Shown piece after piece: positions 1 to 5,676 of a stretch of DNA of 6,179 nt. Source of the DNA: Dysgonamonadaceae bacterium (lineage in GTDB: Bacteria; Bacteroidota; Bacteroidia; Bacteroidales; Azobacteroidaceae); contig JAITAH010000084.1 in NCBI GenBank assembly GCA_031284225.1, positions 1 through 6,179 on the forward strand, read 5' to 3'. The notes beneath the pieces were generated by a model. The model was not told where the DNA came from and did not search any database. It saw only the letters and a list, made by a program, of their open reading frames with translations. Positions within the stretch are counted from its first letter, which is position 1; each line of letters begins with the position of its first letter. Both the position numbers and the translations under genes were made by a program.

Positions 1-1469
1 GTGGCTTTCACCACCTGACCGCGCACCTCGTCGGGAACGCCGGTGATGGCACATTCTACCACGGCGGGATGCGTCATTAAGGCGCTTTCTACTTCAAAAG
101 GCCCGATGCGATAGCCCGAACTTTTTATCACATCGTCGTTCCGGCCGACGAACCAGTAATAGCCGTCTTCGTCGCGCCAAGCGATATCGCCGGTGTGATA
201 GACTTGATCGTAATACACGCTTTCGGTCAACTCCGGATCGCGGTAATAGCCCATAAACAGGCCGACCGGAACGGTTTTGTCGGTTCGGAAAATGATTTCG
301 CCCGGCTCGCCGTCTTCGCAACTGCGGCCGTCGCTCGCAATCAAATCCATGGCGTATGCGGGATTGGGAACGCCCATCGACCCGGGTTTGGGTTCCATCC
401 ACGGGAAATTGGCGATGGTGATCGTTGTTTCGGTTTGGCCGAAGCCTTCCATCAATTTTAATCCGGTAGCTTGATAGAAAGTTTCGTACACCGACGGATT
501 GAGCGGTTCTCCGGCTACTTCGCAGTATTTCAGGGACGAGAGATCGTATTTTGCAAGGTCTTCCAGAATCAGGAAGCGATAGACGGTGGGCGGCGCGCAA
601 AAAGAAGTTACCCGATAGGCCTGCATCACCTGCAAGAGGTTGGCGGGAATGAATTTTTCGTGGTCGTAAACGAATATACAGGCGCCCATAATCCATTGAC
701 CGTAGAGTTTTCCCCAAGCGGCTTTGGCCCAGCCGGTATCGGCCAGGGTGAGATGCAAACTGTCTTCCCGCAAGTTTTGCCAGTAGCCGGACGTGATGAT
801 ATGTCCCAACGGATAAGCATAGTTATGGATAACCATTTTAGGATTTCCCGTAGTGCCCGACGTAAAATACAGCAGCAGAATATCGCTGTTTTCGGCCGGC
901 GTTTCCGGGCGGACAAAGGGAGCGGCCGTTTCCATTCCTGTCCGGAAATCCGACCAGTTTACCGGTACTTCCGGGCCGATCGAAATGCGGTGTTTCAGGG
1001 TGGGAGATTCGGGCAAAGCATCGTCCACCTGCTTGATAACCGATTCTTCGCCTACGCTCACAATGGCTTTGATATCCGCCGCGTTGCAACGATAGACAAT
1101 GTCTTTCTTCGTAAGCAAATGGGTGGCGGGAATCGCTATTGCGCCGATTTTATGCAATCCGAGGATGGCAAACCAGTACCAATAGCGGCGTTTCAGGATG
1201 AGCATCACTTTATCGCCCTTCCCGATGCCGATGGATTGGAAATAGGCGGCGGCGGCATCGCTCTTTTCTTTCATCGTCCGGAAAGAGAAATCGAGATGTT
1301 CGCCCCGATCGTTCACCCAGCACAAGGCTTTTTTATCGGGTTGTATCTTCGCCCATTCGTCCACAATGTCGTAAGCGAAATTGAAATGAGGGGGAACGTT
1401 GATCCGGAAATTGGCGCTGAAATCTTCCAGACCGGAGAAATCAAGCCGATCGATATATTTTTCTACCAT
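1..1469 (-). CDS. AMP-forming acyl-CoA ligase, medium-chain (ACSM/MACS) type; 3' end cut by window edge
   Basis: This is an adenylate-forming enzyme that activates a carboxylic acid with ATP and transfers it to CoA in the cytoplasm. My translation from ATG at 1469 is open for 489 codons to the window edge. Visible core motifs are the phosphate-binding loop YFTSGTTGNPK (residues 201-211), EGFGQTET (341-348), YHTGDIA (424-430) and the hinge region GRNDDVIKSSGYRIG (442-456). The start of the mobile C-terminal domain follows. The stretch around 238-268 (LHLTLADTGWAKAAWGK and onward) and GQTETT resemble medium-chain acyl-CoA synthetases more than acetyl-CoA synthetase. About 60 C-terminal residues are missing, including the catalytic lysine of motif A10. 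The start is supported by a TAATG junction with the upstream regulator gene, which suggests translational coupling. The family assignment is firm; the acid substrate (short, branched, aromatic or medium chain) is not determined. Confidence 0.93.
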   Translation of the reverse strand, partial: MVEKYIDRLDFSGLEDFSANFRINVPPHFNFAYDIVDEWAKIQPDKKALCWVNDRGEHLDFSFRTMKEKSDAAAAYFQSIGIGKGDKVMLILKRRYWYWFAILGLHKIGAIAIPATHLLTKKDIVYRCNAADIKAIVSVGEESVIKQVDDALPESPTLKHRISIGPEVPVNWSDFRTGMETAAPFVRPETPAENSDILLLYFTSGTTGNPKMVIHNYAYPLGHIITSGYWQNLREDSLHLTLADTGWAKAAWGKLYGQWIMGACIFVYDHEKFIPANLLQVMQAYRVTSFCAPPTVYRFLILEDLAKYDLSSLKYCEVAGEPLNPSVYETFYQATGLKLMEGFGQTETTITIANFPWMEPKPGSMGVPNPAYAMDLIASDGRSCEDGEPGEIIFRTDKTVPVGLFMGYYRDPELTESVYYDQVYHTGDIAWRDEDGYYWFVGRNDDVIKSSGYRIGPFEVESALMTHPAVVECAITGVPDEVRGQVVKA

Positions 1470-2020
1470 TACAGAATAATTGCTAAAAATTTAACGGGTC
1501 GATTGTCTAACGCTTTCATGCCGTGAGGATACGACGAATCGAAATAAATGCTGTCGCCGGGATTCAGAATCAAATCTTTACCGTTAATGCGCAGTTGCAG
1601 GCGACCTTCCAAAACATAATTGAATTCCTCGCCCGTGTGCGTATTGAGATACACCGGACGATCGTTGGGTTCGACCGTTACCTCGAACGGTTCGGCTTTC
1701 GGGCGCTTATATCCGCCGGCCAGCGCCTGATATTTGTAGGCTTTGGTGCGTTCGACCGACGTTCCCCGTCCCTGCCGGGTAAGGAAATAGGCTTTCATAC
1801 GGGGTTCCTCGCCGGAAATCAGCGTAGAAGTATCGATGTTAAACTGTTGCGCCACATCGAACAGGAAACTCATTGGGATGTCTTTTTCGCCGGCTTCGTA
1901 CTGCTCGATTTCTGCGACCGGCCGTTTGCACTGCTCCGCCATTTCAGACAACGAAAGGTTGAGGGATTCCCGCAGACCTTTCAAGCGTTCGGCAATTTGT
2001 TGTATTTGTTCGTTCATCAT
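1469..2020 (-). CDS. XRE-family transcriptional regulator with C-terminal cupin domain
   Basis: This is a 183-residue DNA-binding regulator. An N-terminal helix-turn-helix of XRE type (about residues 10-66, RLKGLRESLNLSLSEMAEQ onward) is joined to a single C-terminal cupin barrel (about 113-182). The cupin keeps H128, E132 and H166, but the second histidine of the usual HxH pair is a glycine (THTGEEF). The metal site may therefore be incomplete and the ligand could be organic. The start is taken at the MMNEQ pair (2020 or 2017); the reading frame extends to an ATG at 2086, but those 22 residues do not look like the family, and an A/T-rich AATAATATATTA leader sits just before 2020. The stop overlaps the ATG of the acyl-CoA ligase by one base. 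Known members of this architecture often control an adjacent metabolic gene, so regulation of the ligase is a reasonable inference. The effector is unknown. Confidence 0.92.
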   Translation of the reverse strand: MMNEQIQQIAERLKGLRESLNLSLSEMAEQCKRPVAEIEQYEAGEKDIPMSFLFDVAQQFNIDTSTLISGEEPRMKAYFLTRQGRGTSVERTKAYKYQALAGGYKRPKAEPFEVTVEPNDRPVYLNTHTGEEFNYVLEGRLQLRINGKDLILNPGDSIYFDSSYPHGMKALDNRPVKFLAIIL

Positions 2021-2093
2021 TAATATATTATTCGCTAACCGTGATATGAAAACAACCTTGCTTGCGTTCGTAAAACGCTGGTACAACCGGCTA

Positions 2094-2130
2094 CAAAAGT
2101 AGTGAATAAAAAGATTCGATATTCATGAAA
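2094..2130 (-). promoter_or_regulatory. Candidate promoter for the regulator/acyl-CoA ligase unit
   Basis: Read on the minus strand, 2101-2094 is TACTTTTG, a full match to the Bacteroidetes -7 element TAnnTTTG. The -33 box is weak: only a TTTC at 2130-2127, with 25 bases of spacing rather than 19-21. Transcription would start near 2087, giving a leader of about 65 bases before the ATG at 2020. Inferred from motif only. Confidence 0.45.
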
Positions 2131-2181
2131 AGAGGAATAAGTCGTTCGGTTGTATTATTTATTATTTTTTAACTAAAAAGA

Positions 2182-2213
2182 TTTGTCCGGTATTTTCCAA
2201 ACAGTTAATTTTG
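2182..2213 (+). promoter_or_regulatory. Bacteroidetes-type promoter for the ABC transporter operon
   Basis: TTTG at 2182-2185, then 20 bases, then TAATTTTG at 2206-2213. This fits the TTTG / 19-21 nt / TAnnTTTG form at every fixed base. It predicts a start near 2219-2221 and a leader of about 35 bases before the ATG at 2255. This is the clearest promoter in the window and probably drives all four downstream ORFs. Confidence 0.75.
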
Positions 2214-2226
2214 CAGCGTTCTATTT

Positions 2227-2241
2227 CACTAATACACTAAT
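2227..2241 (+). repeat. Tandem CACTAAT pair in the 5' leader, possible operator
   Basis: CACTAAT at 2227-2233 is repeated exactly at 2235-2241 with one base between. The pair lies a few bases downstream of the predicted transcription start of the ABC operon. The segment contains TACACT (2233-2238), which, as I recall, is one half of the inverted repeat reported for Bacillus YtrA (AGTGTA, 13 nt, TACACT). AGCGTT at 2215-2220 matches the other half at 4 of 6 bases with 12-base spacing. An operator for the operon's own GntR regulator is plausible but unproven. Confidence 0.35.
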
Positions 2242-2254
2242 TTATATTTAATTC

Positions 2255-3106
2255 ATGAAAACCATTCATCTAAAAAACGTCGATTTCAGTTACAGCAAAA
2301 AAGCTAAACTGCTGTTGGACGTAAGTTTACAAATCCCCTCCGGGCATATTCACGGGTTGCTCGGAAAAAACGGCGAGGGCAAGAGCACGTTGCTCAAACT
2401 GATTGCCGGGTTATTGTTTCCTCAAAAAGGAAGCATCGATGTATTAGGTTTCGAGCCGCGAAAACGGTATCCGGAAATGTTGCGCGACATTTATTTTCTT
2501 TCGGAAGAATTACCGGCTTATGCACTTCGCATTGCCGATTTCGAGAAAGTGTATGCGCCGTTCTATCCGAATTTCAGCACGGAACAGTTTGAAGCTTGCC
2601 TCAAGGAATTTGACATTCTTTCTAACGATTGGAAAATGCACAAATTATCGTACGGACAAAGAAAGAAAGTGATGGTCGCTTTTGCATTGGCTACCCGTAC
2701 AAAAATCCTTTTGATGGATGAGCCGACCAACGGATTGGACATCCCTTCGAAAGGCCAGTTTCGCCGGATGGTGGCTTCAGCGCTGGACGAAGACCGCTGC
2801 ATCCTCATTTCCACGCATCAGGTGCGCGATTTGGACAGCTTGATTGACAACATCATCATTATGGACGAGCACGAAATTGTTCTCAATGAATCTATTGATG
2901 CGATTACCGACAAACTGCTTTTCCGGGTCAATGAAACGACCGAAAAAGACGATACGGTCATTCATTCGGAAGATACGCTACGCGGAATGTATCAAGTATG
3001 CGAAAACGTAAAGCACGAAGATAGCAAACTGGATATCGAACTGCTGTTCAACTCGGTATATACCAATAAGAAACGAATACTACAACTCTTTCAATCTAAA
3101 GTATGA
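2255..3106 (+). CDS. ABC transporter ATP-binding protein (YtrB/BcrA-like)
   Basis: This is a 283-residue nucleotide-binding subunit that would power the adjacent permease at the inner membrane. Walker A is GKNGEGKST (37-45), the signature is LSYGQ (131-135, a variant of LSGGQ), Walker B is ILLMDEP (151-157), the D-loop region is NGLDIPSK (159-166) and the switch histidine is H188 in STHQ. The Q-loop glutamine is not obvious: the matching place reads FLSEE (81-85). The last 65 or so residues form a small C-terminal extension typical of this drug/antibiotic-type group. The start is chosen at ATG 2255, 35 bases after a predicted transcription start and behind an A/T-rich leader. The stop overlaps the permease start by four bases (ATGA). 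The operon with a YtrA-type regulator supports the YtrB-like assignment. The substrate is unknown. Confidence 0.93.
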   Translation: MKTIHLKNVDFSYSKKAKLLLDVSLQIPSGHIHGLLGKNGEGKSTLLKLIAGLLFPQKGSIDVLGFEPRKRYPEMLRDIYFLSEELPAYALRIADFEKVYAPFYPNFSTEQFEACLKEFDILSNDWKMHKLSYGQRKKVMVAFALATRTKILLMDEPTNGLDIPSKGQFRRMVASALDEDRCILISTHQVRDLDSLIDNIIIMDEHEIVLNESIDAITDKLLFRVNETTEKDDTVIHSEDTLRGMYQVCENVKHEDSKLDIELLFNSVYTNKKRILQLFQSKV

Positions 3107-3918
3107 GCAATATGAAAACAGCTATATTTAATTTCAACCGATTCGGTTTATTGTTCCGGCGTTACTTTGCCGAACGGATTCATACGGAACTGATTTACTG
3201 GGGCATCATGATCATTGCCTTCGTGTTTTTGCACAATTTTATTTTGGGTATCGGATGTCTGCTGTTTGTGGCAGGCGTTTTCTATGCAGCGCGTTTTTTA
3301 CGTGAAATTCATTTTCCTTCCCAAGGTATCGCTTATTTTATGATTCCGGCCACACAAGCGGAAAAATTATCCGTCGCCGTCATTCTGACTACCTTTTATT
3401 ATTTTGCGATGATGACCGCCGCTTATGTCATCGGCAACCTGCTGGGAACGTGGTTGAACAATACCCTCGCAAGCGTCCCGCTCATCGCGTCGGGGTATAT
3501 GGAATTGAACGAACTGTTCTACTACACGCCTTTGAAATGGGTATTGTTTGATCCGAATATCCTCTCATATACGTTCACGGGCGTAGCTGAAGGGAATACG
3601 TATTCTTACTTTAATCTGTTTGTCCAAATATTAATAGTTCTTCAGTCCATCTATTTACTGGGCGGTATTTATTTCAAAAACAATCAGGCGTTTAAAACCT
3701 TTTTCGTAACGAACGTCATTCTAGTACTCTTTGTTATCCTGTTCATTCTGGAAATGCGATTAATTACCGGTCCGGAAAACGAGGAAGCAGCTATGACGCC
3801 AGACGATTTTTTTCATATCCGGGATATTTTCTATTGTGTCCTCCGTTATGCATCCTGGTTGCTCCCGCCGTTTTTCTGGATCGTCAGCTATTTTCGTCTC
3901 ACCGAAAAAGAAATATAA
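3103..3918 (+). CDS. ABC-2 type transporter permease, six predicted membrane helices
   Basis: This is a 271-residue integral membrane protein, most likely the partner of the ATPase just upstream. Hydrophobic segments are visible at about 31-46, 47-64, 92-114, 170-190, 200-218 and 246-264, with a long loop (about 115-168) between helices 3 and 4. The charged-then-PAT segment (FMIPATQAEKL, 79-89) after helix 2 resembles the LPAS-type motif seen in permeases of Bacteroidetes GntR-ABC operons, as far as I recall. The start at 3103 gives the 4-base ATGA overlap with the ATPase gene; an internal ATG at 3112 (MKT) is an alternative three codons in. The gene ends three bases before the GntR regulator. 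There is no signal peptide or large extracytoplasmic domain. An exporter role is inferred from the family; nothing in the sequence identifies the substrate. Confidence 0.88.
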   Translation: MSNMKTAIFNFNRFGLLFRRYFAERIHTELIYWGIMIIAFVFLHNFILGIGCLLFVAGVFYAARFLREIHFPSQGIAYFMIPATQAEKLSVAVILTTFYYFAMMTAAYVIGNLLGTWLNNTLASVPLIASGYMELNELFYYTPLKWVLFDPNILSYTFTGVAEGNTYSYFNLFVQILIVLQSIYLLGGIYFKNNQAFKTFFVTNVILVLFVILFILEMRLITGPENEEAAMTPDDFFHIRDIFYCVLRYASWLLPPFFWIVSYFRLTEKEI

Positions 3919-3921
3919 ATT

Positions 3922-4296
3922 ATGGAATTCAAAGAAACACAAGCGATTTATTTGCAAATCGGCGATTATGTCTGCGAGCAAATTTTGCTGGGCGCGCGGA
4001 ACGAAGGCGATCGGCTGTTGTCGGTGCGGGAATTGGGCGTAGCCCTGGAAGTGAATCCGAATACGGTAATGCGTACTTACGATTTTCTACAAAACAAGGA
4101 AATCATTTTCAATAAACGCGGCGTGGGATATTTTGTGGCCGAAAATGCCAAAGAAAAAATTCTCGATTACCGGAAAAAACAATTCATGGAACAGGACTTG
4201 CCTTTGCTCTTCAAGAATATACATCTTCTTGGAATGAAATGGAATGAAATTGAAAGGGAATACGAAAATTATTTGAAACAATATGAAAACAAGTGA
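3922..4296 (+). CDS. GntR-family transcriptional regulator, YtrA subfamily
   Basis: This is a 124-residue repressor-type protein. The winged helix-turn-helix spans about residues 8-75, including LSVRELGVALEVNPNTVMRT (33-52) as the recognition unit and the wing RGVGYFV (66-72). Instead of a FadR- or UTRA-type ligand domain it has only a short helical tail (about 76-124), which is the hallmark of the YtrA subfamily. Members of this group usually control the ABC operon in which they sit, so autoregulation of 2255-4375 is likely, perhaps through the CACTAAT repeats at 2227-2241. It lies three bases after the permease stop and overlaps the next small ORF by 14 bases. Here the regulator comes after the transporter genes, whereas in Bacillus ytr it comes first. 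Confidence 0.93.
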   Translation: MEFKETQAIYLQIGDYVCEQILLGARNEGDRLLSVRELGVALEVNPNTVMRTYDFLQNKEIIFNKRGVGYFVAENAKEKILDYRKKQFMEQDLPLLFKNIHLLGMKWNEIEREYENYLKQYENK

Positions 4297-4375
4297 TAAG
4301 TCATTGCTGGGATTATTAGTCGTTATCGCTCTGATCATCACCGGATTTGTAATCCTGATCCGGATGTATTGCTAA
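4283..4375 (+). CDS. Putative 30-residue single-span membrane protein
   Basis: A short ORF starts at ATG 4283 inside the last codons of the GntR gene (14-base overlap, +1 frame) and ends with TAA at 4373-4375. It begins MKTSDK, then has a hydrophobic run from about L8 to I26 (LLGLLVVIALIITGFVILI), and ends RMYC. Lysines in front and one arginine behind fit a single membrane helix. Overlap with a co-directional upstream gene is typical of a translationally coupled operon member. It may be a true small accessory subunit of the transporter. Alternatively it may be the leftover N-terminal anchor of a longer protein; from memory, similar MKTSNK-plus-helix starts occur in larger proteins in related operons. 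No downstream in-frame continuation exists, as a stop follows soon after. Confidence 0.5.
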   Translation: MKTSDKSLLGLLVVIALIITGFVILIRMYC

Positions 4376-4399
4376 TCTCAAAAGAAAAGCCTATTTTTG
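4368..4399 (+). promoter_or_regulatory. Candidate promoter for the PD40 propeller gene
   Basis: TATTTTTG at 4392-4399 matches TAnnTTTG fully. ATTG at 4368-4371 matches the -33 TTTG at three of four bases with a 20-base spacer. The -33 box lies within the last codons of the small membrane ORF. The predicted start is near 4406, giving a leader of roughly 128 bases that contains the inverted repeat at 4425-4516. Confidence 0.45.
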
Positions 4400-4424
4400 C
4401 GGGATAATACTTAATAAGACATTT

Positions 4425-4516
4425 GATGAAAGAGTAAAGAAGATAGAAAGATTGAAAAAAGACAGAAAGAGGGTCTATTTATCTTTTTTATCTTCTTTTA
4501 TCTTTCGTCTTTCATC
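4425..4516 (+). repeat. Long imperfect purine/pyrimidine inverted repeat (hairpin) in intergenic leader
   Basis: The left arm is almost all A/G and the right arm almost all C/T. Nested complementary blocks are 4425-4433 with 4508-4516 (9 bp), 4436-4445 with 4489-4498 (10 bp), and 4456-4462 with 4482-4488 (7 bp), leaving a loop of about 19 bases. Alternative registers exist, for example 4446-4452 with 4500-4506. The right arm is built from TCTT-headed units (4482, 4491, 4501, 4508, 4515), two of which are TCTTTCG and TCTTTCA in tandem. It ends 17 bases before the PD40 start codon. It could be a terminator for the upstream operon, an mRNA leader structure, or a decayed repeat. Confidence 0.6.
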
Positions 4517-4533
4517 TTAAAATAATTAACAAC

Positions 4534-5457
4534 ATGAAAAGCAGTATTTATCTGAAAGTAAATTTTATACTTTTCTATTTTCTTTGCCTTACGGCAGGCG
4601 CAGCGGCACAAAACAAGACGGTCTGCCAATTGGAAATTTACGACTTTGAAACCGGTAAATGCCGGATTCTGAAAGAATTTCCATACATCGTTGAAGCGCC
4701 CAACTGGACAAAAGACGGAAAATCGCTGATCTATAACAGCGGTGGGAAAATCTACCGGATCGACATTCAAAATCCGGCTTCGGATACGGAAATCAACAGC
4801 GGTTTTGCCGTGAATTGCAATAACGACCATGTTCTTTCGGCGACCGGCGACCGGATAGCCGTCAGTCATCATACCGCGGAAGACCGCCGCTCCCGGATTT
4901 ACCTTTTTCCTTTGACGGGCGGTCAACCGGTTTTGATTACGCCGATGGCGCCGAGTTACTTGCACGGCTGGTCGCCCGATGAAAAAACGCTGGCCTATTG
5001 CGCCGAACGGAATGGAAATTACGACGTCTATTCCATTCCTGCAGACGGCGGCCTCGAAAAACGCTTAACCTCAGCCGAAGGCCTGGACGATGGTCCCGAA
5101 TTTTCTCCCTGCGGCAAATACATCTGGTTCAATTCGGTACGTAGCGGCCAAATGCAAATCTGGCGAATGAATGCCGACGGTTCCGAACAAACGCCAATGA
5201 CTTTTGACGCGGATCGACATTCGTGGTTTCCGCATGTTTCGCCGGATGGTGAAAAAGTGGCGTACATCGCCTATCAGGCGCTTGATGTAGCGCCCGGCGA
5301 CCATCCTCCCGGAAAAAATGTAGAATTACGATGGATATCTGCCCAAGGCGGGGAAGCGAAAACGTTGGTCAATCTTTTCGGCGGACAGGGAACGATCAAC
5401 GTTAATTCCTGGGCGCCGGACAGCAAGCGGCTTGCGTTTGTTTCGTATGTGCCGTAG
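4534..5457 (+). CDS. Secreted TolB-like PD40/WD40 beta-propeller protein
   Basis: This is a 307-residue exported protein. An N-terminal signal peptide (K2-K8 region, hydrophobic 9-20, then TAGAAAQN with likely cleavage after A25) has no lipobox cysteine, so the product is probably soluble in the periplasm or released. The rest reads as about six propeller blades with the PD40 pattern of proline/serine, D/G and an aromatic strand: near 55-77 (WTKDGKSLIY), 98-127, 142-170 (WSPDEKTLAY), 187-215 (FSPCGKYIWF), 231-248 (VSPDGEKVAY) and 290-305 (WAPDSKRLAF). This fold is shared with TolB and with the non-catalytic half of some peptidases. No catalytic domain and no Tol-Pal genes are present, so a Tol role should not be assumed; binding of protein or glycan is the most that can be said. 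The A-rich TTAACAAC leader supports the start at 4534. Confidence 0.88.
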   Translation: MKSSIYLKVNFILFYFLCLTAGAAAQNKTVCQLEIYDFETGKCRILKEFPYIVEAPNWTKDGKSLIYNSGGKIYRIDIQNPASDTEINSGFAVNCNNDHVLSATGDRIAVSHHTAEDRRSRIYLFPLTGGQPVLITPMAPSYLHGWSPDEKTLAYCAERNGNYDVYSIPADGGLEKRLTSAEGLDDGPEFSPCGKYIWFNSVRSGQMQIWRMNADGSEQTPMTFDADRHSWFPHVSPDGEKVAYIAYQALDVAPGDHPPGKNVELRWISAQGGEAKTLVNLFGGQGTINVNSWAPDSKRLAFVSYVP

Positions 5458-5465
5458 CGTTAGCC

Positions 5466-5521
5466 GGATCAAAATGTTTATCGCTCATTCAATCGACGTT
5501 TTTGTTCGATCCATACTTTTT
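5466..5521 (+). terminator. Weak candidate terminator after the PD40 gene
   Basis: GGATC at 5466-5470 can pair with GATCC at 5508-5512, and AAAA next to it (5471-5474) with TTTT at 5500-5503 across a bulge. A run of T follows at 5517-5521. The loop is long and the stem short, so this is a possible but poor rho-independent terminator. Confidence 0.25.
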
Positions 5522-5564
5522 GCTCCTCGAATGGGAGGGTTACGAATGCTTATTATTTTGTAAT

Positions 5565-5650
5565 TAGATTTGTTTCTATTTGAAAATTCGTACAGAAATA
5601 ATCAAAAATTTCAAAACTGTTTCATTTATCAAAAAATAATACTACTTTTA
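5565..5650 (+). promoter_or_regulatory. Candidate promoter elements for the branching enzyme gene
   Basis: Two options are visible in the A/T-rich gap. TAGATTTG at 5565-5572 matches TAnnTTTG fully but lacks a -33 TTTG at the right distance. TTTC at 5620-5623, 19 bases, then TACTTTTA at 5643-5650 fits the spacing with one mismatch in each box and would give a short leader of about 20 bases. I cannot choose between them. Confidence 0.3.
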
Positions 5651-5676
5651 CCTTTCTTAAATTTAAGGTATTGGAT

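Noticed and set aside
94..717. A 207-codon minus-strand frame.
   Set aside because: It is out of frame with the acyl-CoA ligase on the same strand and is arginine-rich with low-complexity runs, typical of a shadow frame.
471..1526. A 351-codon plus-strand reading frame opposite the acyl-CoA ligase.
   Set aside because: It is antisense to a gene with clear adenylate-forming motifs, shows no recognisable domain, and its length follows from the ligase's codon pattern.
1523..2023. A 166-codon plus-strand frame opposite the XRE-cupin regulator.
   Set aside because: The minus strand encodes a recognisable HTH plus cupin; the plus-strand product has no domain features.
2021..2086. N-terminal extension of the XRE regulator from an ATG at 2086.
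   Set aside because: The 22 extra residues lie outside the HTH family pattern, and the ATG is at or next to the predicted transcription start; the MM pair at 2020/2017 fits better.
2082..2154. Inverted repeat TACAACCG (2082-2089) / CGGTTGTA (2147-2154) around the regulator promoter.
   Set aside because: An 8-base match at 57-base spacing is expected by chance roughly once in a few regions of this size; not strong enough to call an operator.
4498..4965. A 155-codon minus-strand frame across the propeller gene start.
   Set aside because: It is antisense to a protein with a clear signal peptide and PD40 blades, and has no domain features of its own.
5579..5615. TTTGAAA (5579-5585) / TTTCAAA (5609-5615) inverted repeat before the branching enzyme.
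   Set aside because: Seven A/T-rich base pairs with a 23-base loop in an A/T-rich gap is not distinguishable from chance.
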